From positions 24,501,001-24,565,000 of the forward strand of contig CM076948.1 in NCBI GenBank assembly GCA_039566865.1: a stretch of DNA of 64,000 bases, in the 5' to 3' direction. Numbering within the stretch: position 1 is the first letter of the stretch; each line of letters starts with the position of its first letter. This DNA comes from Aurelia coerulea. Its lineage: Eukaryota; Cnidaria; Scyphozoa; Semaeostomeae; Ulmaridae. Below, in pieces: positions 1 through 10,099 of this stretch. The notes beneath the pieces were generated by a model that was not told the DNA's origin, searched no databases, and worked only from the letters and a program-made list of their open reading frames with translations. A program made the translations under genes and the position numbers.

Positions 1-138
1 AAACAAAATTAACTCTACACTTCTGGCATTAAAATTATGAGAAACACATAAGAAACTTTTGGTAGCAAAATGGCTCAAAAATTTAAGAAACTGCCTACCT
101 GCACCGGACCTTGGTTCCTTATAAAAAAAATGGGTGTA
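1..138. repeat. Right end of a MITE-like element (family S2)
   Basis: This matches the right end of the complete element at 54368-54760. Both have the block around GCAAAATGG, AATTTAAGAAACTGCCTACC and CCGGACCTT, then the end CTTATAAAAAAAATGxGTGTA. The left part lies outside the window. The end is shared with families A and J, which also close with a TTCTTATAAAAAAA run and a GTGTA terminus. No coding capacity is seen, so it is probably non-autonomous. Confidence 0.7.
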
Positions 139-352
139 CAACACAAACACATTTTTTCACGGGTATCGGATGTTTCACATTTTAAATTCATTTATTTGCT
201 CTACAAATTTATTGCAATGGGGTCTATAAACTTTATTATTTCTTTAGAAATTCACTTTGTTTCAGGCCCTTTTCATACATCTTGCAATCACTAGACTCTT
301 TCAAATAAACACAGAGGTCCCAAATTCCCTTCGTCCTAAATTACCCTGGTTT

Positions 353-778
353 ATCATCATCATCATCATCATCATCATCATTACTTTATTTTTACAGTAG
401 GCGAGAATTTATCATTGCTCTGAATTACAGCTAATTTAAGTCTACTTTACTCTGTACAATTTATGAAATTACGAAATAGATATTAACACTAATTACATGA
501 GGATAAAAGCATAAAAAGGTTTATCCTGTTAGGAACCCAACCTGCGGTACATATATTTTGCAAAGTCTGCAATTGCATATATCACCTTTCCAGCACTTTA
601 ATTGCTTTTTAAAGATTTGAAGGGTGCTCAAGTCTTTTATCTAATGTGGTAGTACCTGCCACATTCTATTTCCAAAGAAGGCTATTGTTTCGATGCCAAA
701 GGAGGTGCTGCGGACCTTTGGAAGTTGCGCATCGTTGCCATGTCTTAGTTTGTAACTAATGTTTCACTGCACAAAAAG
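353..778 (-). pseudogene. 5'-truncated LINE: reverse transcriptase C-terminus and 3' tail
   Basis: Read on the minus strand, this contains the end of a non-LTR retrotransposon ORF2: a stretch like GIETIAFFGNRMWQVLP, then CNCRLCKIYVPQVGF, resembling the cysteine-containing C-terminus of many LINE reverse transcriptases. There is an in-frame TAG after QVLPH, so the copy is dead. The minus-strand 3' end runs into an (ATG)n microsatellite, seen as (CAT)n at about 353-381, a typical tail for such elements. The 5' part is missing. Confidence 0.65.
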
Positions 779-818
779 ACCGAGTACCGAGTTATGAAGA
801 AGTTTCTTTTCTTCACAG

Positions 819-1006
819 AGCTCGTTGTTCATACCCTATATACCAGCAAGAATGGAGCATTCATTCGAAAGCAATGAGTATGAAAAAATACCCATGAGTC
901 ATAGTTATCGCTGTGTTCATTCCTTACATAATGGTCATGCATGTTTTCATGGCCAAGAATTGGTTCCAGAAAGTACTATTGAGGAGTACAATACAAGCAG
1001 CGCAAG
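819..1006 (+). CDS. Upstream gene exon 1 (putative start exon), unknown protein
   Basis: A strong acceptor (TTTCTTTTCTTCACAG) precedes the exon and GCAAG|GTTTGT ends it. The frame is open throughout. An ATG at 852 has A at -3 and G at +4 and is the likely start, giving MEHSFESNEYEKIPMS and about 52 residues in this exon. The exon ends in phase 2, exactly the phase needed by the exon at 3091. The peptide is rich in His, Ser and Glu with no recognised domain. The bases before 852 would be 5' UTR, or coding if an earlier exon lies outside the window. The open frame could partly be chance; the phase match and good splice sites argue for a real exon. Confidence 0.55.
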
Positions 1007-1054
1007 GTTTGTTCCCAATCCTCAGATTTTATGAAAGTTTGTCAAGTAGCTATT

Positions 1055-1664
1055 GTCCGTCTCAAATTAGATGCAAGTTGAAATGCCCGTGAATAACAAC
1101 AATCGTAGTTTTTTGCATTGAGGATTTTGCGTTGTCGCAAATCTCGTCTGAAATCTGATTTGACACATCTGATGGTCATTGCAAATTTTGTCCACTAGCA
1201 GATGAATTTTTAATGATACTAAAAAACCATTATTTTTGGCTCTTAGTCCTTGTTTAAACATCGTTTTTGCCGTATCGAATCGAACTGTGTTAAAAACGGT
1301 AGAATCTGCCGTGTCTAAAAATCTGATTTAAACATCGTTTTTATGCCGTGTCGGATTGAAATCAAAATGGTTAAAATGGCAATTTTTCAAAATTAACGAG
1401 AGCAGTGGCTGGCCACACGTAGAAACCGCGGATCATGGCCTAGAATTGATTAATTAAACGTGGCAGAAATACGATGTTTAAATATCAGGCCGTTTTTCTG
1501 CCGTTAGATGCAACAGAGCATGTGAACTCCTGCCGTTGTTTCTATTCAAAACGGCAGGTGATTTAAATATCGTTATTTTTATGTCGAATTTAATTTGACA
1601 CTTTGTTGACAATTTAAATGCAACATCATTTAAATTCGACACAGCAAAAAACGATGTTTTAACT
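1055..1664. repeat. Inverted-repeat remnants (two degenerate MITE-like units)
   Basis: At 1055-1160 the motif GTCCGTCTCAAATTAGATG and an inverted copy of the inner part of 60410-60525 mark one degenerate unit. From about 1253 to 1664, the motif AACATCGTTTTTGCCGT faces AGCAAAAAACGATGTTT, with further copies of ATCGTTTTT-type sequence between them. No coding frame is supported. Confidence 0.45.
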
Positions 1665-1947
1665 GGGCCTTAGTCTCTTCGGCGATATATAACATATGAA
1701 CCAAAATATCCAGATGCTGCCAGATATGATTTTAGTCAAAATGTAGAAAAAGGTTTAGATGGACCCTTTTAAATGTCCTTCTTCGACCAAATAAACTGTG
1801 ATTGACTAGGAACTCGAATTGTTTTGAGCTTTTAAAGTATTTTTGTAGGCCCTTTGTTTCATCTATGAATTTAAGTGGTTTTGACTAATATCGCCGTTTC
1901 CATGATACATATTTTTAAAAAAGTGATTCGTGGTACAAAATTTGAAA

Positions 1948-2005
1948 ATAGCCTTAAATAACGGACTCATGGGTTTAATACGACGAGTCCGTTATTTAAG
2001 GCTAT
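1948..2005. repeat. Perfect short palindrome
   Basis: ATAGCCTTAAATAACGGACT is followed after about 15 bases by its reverse complement, ending at 2005. The arms are about 21 bp with no mismatch seen. It lies in the intron between the exons at 819 and 3091. It may be a very short MITE or a foldback remnant. Confidence 0.7.
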
Positions 2006-2258
2006 ACATATTTTTCATGAGATGGTCTGAAAACATGAGTTTTTAATTTTAATTCTTGGATATTGGGCAACCTCACAGGGGCCTTTTTTCAAATGGCTTG
2101 TTTTTCTGGTACACCCGATAGAGCCCTAAACATTCTTACCTCGGTGAGTAACTTTCAGTATATTGCTGGAACGGGGACGTGGCATTTTTAGGGATATTTT
2201 CCGAACAGATCGCGAAATTATGGGCATCATTTGCAAACGTTTTGTGGAGTTATAGGTA

Positions 2259-3075
2259 CTGTTCCAATTTTTGTGTGCAAAATTACAAGAATCGCGTGAA
2301 CTTTTTTGACAATTACTTATTATGTACCTTTCCATTTTTTGTGTGCAAAATTACAAGAATCGCGGGAATTTTTTTGACAATTACTTATTATGTACCTTTC
2401 CATTTTTTGTGTGCAAAATTACAAGAATCGCGGGAACTTTTTTGACAATTACTCATTATGTACCTTTCCATTTTTGTGTGTGCAAAATTACAAGAATCGC
2501 GTGAACTTTTTTGACAATTACTTATTATGTACCTTTCCATTTTTTGTGTGCAAAATTACAAGAATCGCGGGAATTTTTTTGACAATTACTTATTATGTAC
2601 CTTTCCATTTTTTGTGTGCAAAATTACAAGAATCGCGGGAACTTTTTTGACAATTACTTATTATGTACCTTTCCATTTTTGTGTGCAAAATTACAAGAAT
2701 CGCGTGAACTTTTTTGACAATTACTTATTATGTACCTTTCCATTTTTTGTGTGCAAAATTACAAGAATCGCGGGAATTTTTTTGACAATTACTTATTATG
2801 TACCTTTCCATTTTGTGTGTGCAAAATTACAAGAATCGCGTGAACTTTTTTGACAATTACTTATTATGTACCTTTCCATTTTTTGTGTGCAAAATTACAA
2901 GAATCGCGTGAACTTTTTTGACAATTACTTATTATGTACCTTTCCATTTTTTATATGCAAAATTACAAGAATCGCGTGAACTTTTTTGACAATTACTTAT
3001 TATGTACCTTTCCATTTTTTGTGTGCAAAATTACAAGAATCGCGGGAATTTTTTTGACGATTACTTATTACATCA
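2259..3075 (+). repeat. 68-bp minisatellite, about 12 copies
   Basis: The unit contains TGTGCAAAATTACAAGAATC, GCGxGAACTTTTTTGACAAT and TACTTATTATGTACC. Copies differ mainly at GCGTGAA/GCGGGAA and in the length of the T run. Open frames through the array are a by-product of repetition. The array stops about 15-20 bp before the acceptor of the exon at 3091. Each unit has a T run, a TTACTTATT segment and an AAG, so each resembles a weak 3' splice region. Confidence 0.95.
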
Positions 3076-3090
3076 TTTTGTTTTCTTTAG

Positions 3091-3200
3091 GTGCGTCTCT
3101 CACGCTGCAGCTGTGAATGGCAATCTTCCTGTTTATCCAACGCCAAGCTATGCTTTCTCACGATGGTCATATTTGCCACCTGTGCAGCACAGGCATGATG
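3091..3200 (+). CDS. Upstream gene exon 2, unknown protein
   Basis: The acceptor TTTTGTTTTCTTTAG and donor GATG|GTAGGT are good. Entered in phase 2 from the exon at 819, it reads CVSHAAAVNGNLPVYPTPSY and then AFSRWSYLPPVQHRHDG. The other frame tested meets a stop. It ends in phase 1. The peptide is Pro- and aromatic-rich and looks disordered; no family is recognised. The upstream intron is filled by the 68-bp minisatellite. Confidence 0.7.
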
Positions 3201-3229
3201 GTAGGTTCGCTTTTTCTATTCTCGAAGGC

Positions 3230-3460
3230 AAACACGTATTCTCATAGGCAGCTAAGAATTTGTGCCAGCACTGAAATCTTCTTGAAATTATCAGATATTG
3301 AGTACTCAGACAGTTTCCTATGAGTTTCTTAAAGTTTCCATAACAGTCTTCATGTTCATTACCAATGCCCTCGTGAACTTTTCAAAGCAAAGTTTTGAAG
3401 CCTTTCCAATGTTTAGCCATAACCTTCCGAGTTAGATGATAAAGGAAATAAGTGAAAATA
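3230..3460 (-). repeat. Partial family A MITE
   Basis: This is a diverged copy of the right part of the family A element (compare 41868-42244), in inverse orientation: ACACGTATTCTCATAG, AGAATTTGTGCCAGCACTGA, ATTATCAGATATTGAGTACT, then the ATGCCCTCGTGAAC block. The far end is lost. Confidence 0.7.
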
Positions 3461-3499
3461 AAGAAAATCTATCGAAAGTTTGTTTCAGTTTGTTTAAAA

Positions 3500-3895
3500 G
3501 TTGTAAATCTGCCATGGAAGTTTTTGGTATCTTGATAAGTTAGCGGCTTTTATTAAATTTGACGCTATGACGTCATCAAATTTCTAAATCCTAAACCAGA
3601 AAACCTACAGATTTCTGCTTGCCACCATATTGTAGACCTTCATGAACAATTGTTTTCTTGGAGGTTATATCATTTTGCCTCTATTGGTTTAGGATTAATG
3701 ATGATTTAAACTTTTTAAAAAATGTCCATGAATTTTTTTGAAAAATTATTGCATTGACGCCATTTTGAAGAAGATCACGATATCTAAAAATGTTCACGGC
3801 AGATTTACAGCAAAGTACCTTTCAAGCCATAAAGCAAAATGCCATCGAATTTTACACCCACCGTTTTAAAGTTTTGAAAGATTTGAGCCCTATGG
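3500..3895. repeat. Partial family B MITE
   Basis: It shares with 6975-7487 and 56797-57290 the blocks TGTAAATCTGCCATGGAA, ATGACGTCATCAAATTTCTA, CAGATTTCTGCTTGCCACC, and the right end GAATTTTACACCxACC followed by TTTGAGCCCTATGG. The left terminal repeat is missing. The right terminal part is present. Confidence 0.7.
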
Positions 3896-4417
3896 TGAGT
3901 CGAGGAATGTACTGCCTGCAAAGTCTGCTGTCGCAGCCTTCATTGTTCCAATGTTGATATGAATTGGGACCTTTTTAGAGAGGGGGCTTAGTAGAGAGAG
4001 GGACTGAAAGGAGCTTCGCGGTATCCTAGGAGCTCTTTAGTGACGGATATTAGCTGTCAGCCCTTAACATCGAACAACCCGACACAGACACCAAAATTAG
4101 TCATGAGATGGTCTGATAAGCTGCCTAATCATTCATGTCCCCTGCTTTGTGAGATATCTAATGCCTTATCCGACTTAATTAGACCAACATGGCAATTTTC
4201 CAGGTTACTTGGAAAAAAACAGCTTGATTAGAGAAGGTCGGTGAAATGTTAGTCACGCTCAAATTCAGGTTCACGTTTTAGGCTAGACATGGACCTCGTA
4301 GCAAGGAGCTAAAATCTCGGCCGAGGAATACCCAGTGAACCTTCCTAAGCCGTATTAACCAGGCTTGAATTACATTTAACCCTCATTCAAATTTCATTGG
4401 CAAATAAATATATCGTG
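3896..4417. other. Intronic stretch with nothing recognised
   Basis: No open frame, splice-bounded exon, terminal repeat or RNA signal stands out here. It lies in the intron between the exons at 3091 and 5641. Confidence 0.4.
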
Positions 4418-4595
4418 GACTAAAATCAAAAGTGGAATTCTCATTCCCATACGAACCCTTTACACGCATTTTCTTTATTTGTTGGGTCTAAAAGGTGAGT
4501 GTTTTTACCAAACAATATTTTCACATTTAAGTTAGCCTTTGACTGCTGAATTAAAACTTCAGTTTTGAATATCGGCCCACCAAACGTTTCAACCC
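4418..4595. repeat. Dispersed repeat shared with 56560-56735
   Basis: Both copies have GTGGAATTCTC, CATACxAAxCCCTT, TTACCAAACxAxATTTTCAC and TTTTGAATATCGGCC in the same order and orientation. No terminal inverted repeat is seen. Similarity is moderate, so this is an old family. Confidence 0.6.
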
Positions 4596-4854
4596 TATTT
4601 TTCTCACCCGATGGATGGACAATAACTTTCTTGCCATAAAGGTTTTTGTCTAGCCTCTGCCAAACAGACATCATTTGGAAGATAGTGAATAGAGAAGTTT
4701 TGCTTTTGAAAGTCTTTGAATTTCCAGCTCGGGACATTGGCGTTTTCCCTTAGAAAATATAGGGCTTTACCATATGATTGAGCACATCTTTATAATTTGT
4801 CCATGAACCTCAGATATAGAGGGAAAAGGCCTTCTCAAATGATGTTAAACAACT

Positions 4855-5300
4855 ACCGTAAAAGCTCTATTAAGCCTCTCTCTATTAAAGGGGCTCGGTC
4901 GTCAAAATGTAAACAAATTGATGATCTTTGCAGTTTTTTGAAAGGTGACATCACACAGGATTTTCGTATTTTTTTCAAAATGAAAGTTGCTGTTTGGGCA
5001 TTAATCATTTTACGTCACCAAGGAACAAACCAAACGTTCATATCTCCTACGATTGCTCGGATATAAGTGGATTTTTTAACGGTCACTTTTTGGTGGCTTG
5101 GTTGAAGCCACCAAGCAAATTGCAGAGAACAATGGATGAACAATGGATAATCCCCGACATGTGTGAGTTTACGGATTTGTTTACTGTTTGACGACGGAGC
5201 CCCTTTAAGCCCTTCTCTAAAAGGCCCCCCTCCAAGCCAAAATGTTGAATACGCTCCCTCTGTATTAAGCCCCCCTCCCAACTTATCAAATGCCATAGGC
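4855..5300. repeat. Family C MITE split by a nested family D MITE
   Basis: The outer element starts with GTAAAAGCTCTATTAAGCC and resumes after about 5210 with GCCCTTCTCTAAAAGGCCCC and further CCCCCCTCC tracts, like the complete copy at 51992-52376. Inserted in it is the element at 4889-5210, whose ends are AAAGGGGCTCGGTCGTCAA and TTGACGACGGAGCCCCTTT. The nesting order shows that D moved after C. Confidence 0.75.
4889..5210 (-). mobile_element. Family D MITE (GGGGCTC-CGTCGTCAA ends)
   Basis: Terminal inverted repeats of about 20 bp enclose roughly 280 bp without coding capacity. A second copy in the opposite orientation is at 29471-29791 and shares inner blocks such as GGTGACATCAC/GTGATATCACC, AACAAACCAAACxTTCATAT and the GTTTACTGTTTGACGACGG end. 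Confidence 0.8.
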
Positions 5301-5640
5301 TACTACAGATTCTCCATTTATTCAGAAAGTTTGCATATTAATTTTGATACGGTTTGGGATAAAAGCTATGTCGAATTTGTGTGTTTGTCTCGAAAGATTG
5401 TATGTTGACTCTGCAAACTATTGGGCAAAAGAAAAAAAGCTATGGGGGCTCGATAGATCTTTCAAAGGGAATCTAAGCATATATAACACTTGTGGTCGAA
5501 TTCTAGTAAATCAGACCTCAGTATTTCCTTTCAGTTACCCAAATATGGTGCAGCATGTGCCATGGCCTAATGTCTTTGCACGGCTATTTTCATCAAATGC
5601 AAAAATAAAGATATTTTCATATGTATTATATTTATTGCAG

Positions 5641-5764
5641 AGTTTGAAACTTGGTACAAAGGCAGCAATTTTCAAAATGAGTCCCATGGCCATTATCCGA
5701 ATTATGATTCAAGAGTTGCTGCAGATCGGTTCGATGGTGACGATGCTAGGGTTCCCGTTGAACG
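5641..5764 (+). CDS. Upstream gene exon 3, unknown protein
   Basis: The acceptor TATTTATTGCAG and donor AACG|GTGAGA are good. Entered in phase 1, it reads EFETWYKGSNFQNESHGHYP, then NYDSRVAADRFDGDDARVPVE. It ends in phase 2. It is polar and rich in Asn, Asp, His and Tyr, consistent with a disordered region. No homologous family is recognised. The frame stays open across both joins, which supports it as coding. Confidence 0.8.
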
Positions 5765-5795
5765 GTGAGATAAAATTTTCCATTTTGTTTTGTGT

Positions 5796-5830
5796 ACCGG
5801 GTGTCCCAAATGATGTATTATTGTTTGATT
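5796..5830. repeat. Orphan mariner-like terminal motif
   Basis: TACCGGGTGTCCCAAATGATG resembles the outer ends of the family E elements (TACCGGGTGCGCCAAAA). No matching right end was found close by, so this may be a lone end of a decayed element. Confidence 0.35.
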
Positions 5831-6011
5831 GCTTACATGTCCATAGCCAATGAACTGATTTTCAAAAACTTTGTTTTATTTGATAGCCTAAAGGCTAAAT
5901 TGTATTTTAAGATGTTGGTTGTGGTTTTACCACGGCGTTTTCATGTCGAAAAGAAGATCGATAAACCTGCTCAAATTCAAGCCTTAGATGGCATGAGAAA
6001 GAAACGGCCTA

Positions 6012-6178
6012 TTTTTCCAGTCAACATTTTAGATGTGATACAAAAGGCTGAAGTCCTATTCGTATTCTCTGAATTCAGTACTAACTGAATTCGCATTCTC
6101 TGAATGACATATATTCTCTGAACGACATATAAGTTCAGCTTTTTGCATCACATCTAAAATGTTGACTGGGAAAGTTAG
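6012..6178. repeat. Hairpin with 38-40 bp arms
   Basis: TTTTCCAGTCAACATTTTAG and the following ATGTGATACAAAAGGCTGAA face TTCAGCTTTTTGCATCACAT and CTAAAATGTTGACTGGGAAA with two or three mismatches. The loop is about 85 bp. It is probably a small palindromic MITE. Confidence 0.7.
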
Positions 6179-6329
6179 CCTGCGTGCATCCCCTACTGTT
6201 TCATTGCGTGCATCCCCTACCGATCCAGGCCCTTTTGTAGAATAGCGAAAAGGTCTTTTCAACGATTTAAATGGTAAAATTGTTATCTTAGGTCAAGTAT
6301 TGAAACTGTTGAAATGCTATTGTATTAAA

Positions 6330-6812
6330 ATCGAAAACGTTCGACGAAAAAGTTTCGGAAAAACAACTTCAGACAAAAAGCGCTCGGTCCCTTTTTCGAG
6401 AATTTCGGACAAAGAAACTTTCAGACAAAAAAGTTTTGCATAAAGCTAACATATATGTTAAAACTAGTTGTAATTTTCACGTCATTTAATCATGTGCAAG
6501 TTAAACTAACTATGTAGATACATATAGATGCATCAGAATGATCGAAAAGCAGTTTTCAAGCTTGCAAACGAAAACAAGAGGTACCTTCATCGACTCAAGA
6601 ACATTGTTACTGACAGACAACTGCAATGCAAAAACTCTCTTTGGAAGCAGGATCACCGATGAGGCGCTGACAGTATATCATTTTTTTAACTGTGGCATGG
6701 GAAAAATTTGTGTTTTTTCTATTTTTCAAAGAATTTAAAACTTTCGGACAATTAAACTTTCGAACAAAAACATTTTCCGAAAGTTTGATCGTCCGAAAGT
6801 TTTCGATTTGAA
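6330..6812. repeat. Degenerate foldback repeat
   Basis: TCGAAAACGTTCGACGAA and several TTTCGGACAAA units on the left face TTCCGAAAGTTTGATCGTCC and GAAAGTTTTCGATT on the right. The middle (about 6440-6720) shows no coding sequence. Confidence 0.5.
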
Positions 6813-6974
6813 TATCTGCCTTCCCAAATATGCTGGGCATCACAAAGTCTAAATCTGCATGATAGTGAGCAGGCCATTTTTTAGCTGGTTTTGTGCATAC
6901 CAAGAAATATTTATGCTAAATTATTTTCGTGCTGGTTTAAAAAACTAAGCCCGCAAAAGAACTTGTGGGAGCAG

Positions 6975-7487
6975 TTGAGCATAGGGCTCAAATCTTTTAA
7001 ATCTTTAAAAAGGTTGGTGTAAAATTATATGGCATTTTTCTTTGAATTGGATGGCTTGAAAGGAGCTTCTGTTACTTTGCTGTAAATCTGCCATGGAAAT
7101 TTTTTGATATCTTGATTTTTTTCAAAATGGCAGCAATTTAACTGTTTTTGAAAAAATTCATAGACAATTTTGAAAAAATTTAAATCATCGTAAATCCTAA
7201 ACTAAGAGAGGAAACATTATATAACCTAAAACGGAACCATAGTTTATGAAGGCCTACAACATGTTGTCAAGCAGAAATCTGTAGCTTTTCTAGTTTAGGA
7301 TTTAGACATTTGATGACGTCATAATTTAATAAATGCTGCCATCTTGAAACTAAGGAAGATTTCAATAAATTGCCACGGTAAATTTACAGCAAAAAACTCT
7401 AAGTTCCTTCCAAGCCATTTATTTCAAAGAAAACTGCAATAGAATTTTACACCGACCTTTTTAAAGACTTGAGCCCTATGGAGCAGC
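6975..7487. mobile_element. Family B MITE, complete
   Basis: The left end (CATAGGGCTCAAATCTTTTA, AAAAGGTTGGTGTAAAATT) faces the right end (GAATTTTACACCGACCTTTT, GACTTGAGCCCTATGG). The whole is a long imperfect palindrome: inner blocks TGCTGTAAATCTGCC and ATGACGTCATAAT pair across the centre. No coding capacity is seen. Other copies are at 3500-3895, 56797-57290 and in part 60175-60400. Confidence 0.85.
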
Positions 7488-7549
7488 AGGCCTTTAGCAC
7501 ATCTGGTACATTGATCCCATTTTTTTATCTCTAATGTTTTATTTTTCAG

Positions 7550-7713
7550 GCTGAACATAATTGAGAATGGTTTCACAACACTGATGGATTCCTATTTCCA
7601 CACCGATAATGAATTGCAAGAAAAAGTCCCCAGCATTCACACCCCGTCCTCAAAAGATGAATTAACCGAAATGGGGGCAGCTCGGATCCTTGCAGACTTA
7701 TCTTCAAAGCAAG
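7550..7713 (+). CDS. Upstream gene exon 4, unknown protein
   Basis: The acceptor GTTTTATTTTTCAG and donor AGCAAG|GTATGA are good. Entered in phase 2, it reads LNIIENGFTTLMDSYFHTDN, then a Ser/Pro-rich run, and ends ELTEMGAARILADLSSKQ. The last part looks like an amphipathic helix. It ends in phase 1. The next exon is 14.7 kb away; the BEL/Pao element accounts for 7.5 kb of that intron. The family is not recognised. Codon use and phase fit make it one of the more convincing upstream exons. Confidence 0.8.
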
Positions 7714-7974
7714 GTATGAATTATGATTATCCTGTTGCCCCTTTGCCACAAGCCAGTCACTAAAAAGAACGAAAACAGTCTTCAAAGATGATAGAATGAT
7801 TTAACTAATTAGGATAAAACTGAAATAACTGCAAAGATAGCAATACGGTTTTGATAGGTAGAATTTCAGTGATTTTCTCCACTAGAGATTGTCACATTTG
7901 TAGTAATGCCAGGTGAGACAAAATATGTGTCCGGCCACTGTATAAAAAATAGTATTTTAAGATATACCGGGTGT

Positions 7975-8555
7975 GCCAAAATAAACTATGCACGTTTGGT
8001 ATGCCACGATAAGTCGTACACTGGACCGATTTTGAAGATTTATGACTTAATCTTTAGCGGAAAGCCTGAATTAGATTCTAGGAAGCTATTCAGTTTTTAG
8101 AGCTAGAAGCGAGTTTCTTAAAATTTTCGTTTTCAAAGACACTGAAAACGATCAAAAAACATCGATCAAATTTTAAAAGATTCAACGTGAATGAACAAAG
8201 AGAAAACGTTTTCGGCGTGATTTGGGGATTTAGTACAAACTCTCGTACAGAAGATTACAAATAGTCGATTTCTAAATCCCAAATCACCACGAACAAAGTT
8301 CTTTCGTTGTCCATTCAAGTCGATTCTTTAGAAAACTTGATCGATGTTTTTTATCATTTTCAGTGTTTTCGAAAACTAAAATTTTAAGAAACTCGCTTCT
8401 AACTCTAAAAACTGAAAATGAAAAAAATTGCAAAAATCCCAGTATCTAATTCAGGCTTTCCGCTAAAGATTAAATCATAAATCTTCAAAATCGGTCCAGT
8501 GTACGATTTATTGTGGCCTGTCAAACATGCATAGTTTATTTTGGCGCACCCGGTA
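7975..8555. mobile_element. Family E palindromic MITE, copy 1
   Basis: TACCGGGTGTGCCAAAATAA at the left faces TTATTTTGGCGCACCCGGTA at the right. The arms pair over most of their length: GCCTGAATTAGATxCT, GAAGCGAGTTTCTTAAAATT and GATCGATGTTTTTT blocks are mirrored around about 8260. The TACCGGG ends suggest mobilisation by a Tc1/mariner-type transposase; that is inference. Other copies are at 10100-10699 and 55714-56324. Confidence 0.88.
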
Positions 8556-8938
8556 CTAAAAAAATTCATGAAATCGTAAGTCAGTATTTTTTTAATTTTC
8601 TCATAGTTTTTGATAATGTATTTCATTTGAAAAAAGTTAGCAATGGGTCGAGCGATATTTTTATACAATTTCATATGGAAGGTTCGATTGAGTTTTGTGC
8701 ACATTCGAAGATTTGACAAATTTCTACATAATCGATCCAGACTTATTTATAGCATAGCTGTTTGGGAAATTTCTATATTAAGAGAAAAACCATGCATTAT
8801 GGATTGTAAAAATTTCCAAATAAAGCATTAGTCAGGCAACAGAGTTGATATTTTTCGAATTGATTTTTAGATTTTACAGCAGCATGATTTTCAAAGAGAG
8901 GATACATTTTTTTGCTCATCTAGCATGCCCTGAAGTCA

Positions 8939-9568
8939 TACTGGGTGAACCAGAAAAAAGTTCCCACTTTTGAAAATTCATAACATCAAGAGTACTGGAT
9001 GAATTGGAATGAATCAACATTTGCTGGACAGCCAATAGATCAAAGTATTTTTGTGATTTTTCGCGCCTTGTAACAAGCACTGGAAAAATTGGTAAATTCA
9101 AATTTAGAAAAACTTGGTGGTTGCAAAATGACTGAAAAAGGCCTAAAATACTTGATCAAATCATAAAGGACTCCTCGCTCAGAACAACAGAGAAAATACA
9201 ATTTCTCATGGGTGAGAGATATCGTCTGCACATTTATTGCAATAGGATTGAAAATCTTCAGTATTTGTTTGAGAATCTATGTCTTATAACTCTTGAGAGA
9301 GGTGAAACGCCCGTGCGTATTGTTCTGTGTGAGGGGAGTCCTAACGATTTGATCAAGTGTTTTAAGCCCTTTTTCAGTCATTTTGCAACCATGAAATTTT
9401 TGTAAAGTTGAATTTACTTATATTTGCAGTGCTCGTAAGAAGACGAGAAAAATCACAAAAATGCTTTTATCTTTTGGCTTTTAACTAGAATTTGAATCAT
9501 TCAAATCCATGAAGTACTTGTGGTGCTACGAATTTTCGAAAGTAGGAACTTTTCTGGCTCACCCGGTA
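8939..9568. mobile_element. Non-autonomous element with TACTGGGTGAACCAGAAAA ends
   Basis: The left end TACTGGGTGAACCAGAAAA faces TTTCTGGCTCACCCGGTA. Inner mirrored blocks include TCATAACATCAAGAGTACT against GAAGTACTTGTGGTG, and TTTTTGTGATTTTTCGCG against AGAAAAATCACAAAAA. Open frames of 60-65 codons inside show no family signature. Confidence 0.7.
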
Positions 9569-9671
9569 TATATATAAATATATAGATCGTGGTCAATGGA
9601 TATGTAATTAGTTAGAATTCAAGTGATATGAACACCATTTCTGAACATTTTCCGCACATAATTAAATCTTC

Positions 9672-9700
9672 TACCGGGTGACCCAAAAACCAACGGTTGT
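9672..9700. repeat. Orphan terminal motif
   Basis: TACCGGGTGACCCAAAAACC is another member of the ACCGGGTG-end class without a visible partner in the next few hundred bases. Confidence 0.35.
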
Positions 9701-10099
9701 CAACGAAATGTTTTCAGCAGTTTCAAAAATTTGAATACAGTGACCGATTTTCAAGTTTCTTTTTTTTCCAGTTAATTTTCCAGCTTCTTTCTTGTCAAAG
9801 ATAAAACGGTTTTCTCGTTGTGGTTGGCCTAATAATTAGCATGTTTAGCTCTCTTTAGGGCGGCCTGGTTTTCAAGTATACAGCAAAAAGCGCGGCAAAA
9901 AGGCATTGATGATTACCAAATTAAGTTCTTTTTGTATGTTAAGCTTTTACATTGGTCATAAATGGCAGAAAGAAACGTTCAATATCATAGGAGACTTCAA
10001 GGATGATGAAATATCTTTAGAATTTGGCTGTTAGGCAAGATTGACTGTGTTGCTTAAAACTATAACTCAAAATGGTTTTTCAACGTGTAATTTTTTTGA

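Noticed and set aside
2093..2143. Possible start exon (ATGGCTTGTTTTTCTGG...) ending at a strong GTGAGT donor
   Set aside because: It ends in phase 0, which would put the next exon (3091) into a frame with a stop. The exon at 819-1006 fits in phase instead.
2259..3075. CRISPR-like array
   Set aside because: The whole 68-bp unit repeats with no unique spacers, and the genome is animal.
2179..3247. Overlapping open frames encoding CVQNYKNR repeats
   Set aside because: They are translations of the 68-bp minisatellite; the frame shifts between copies as the T run varies.
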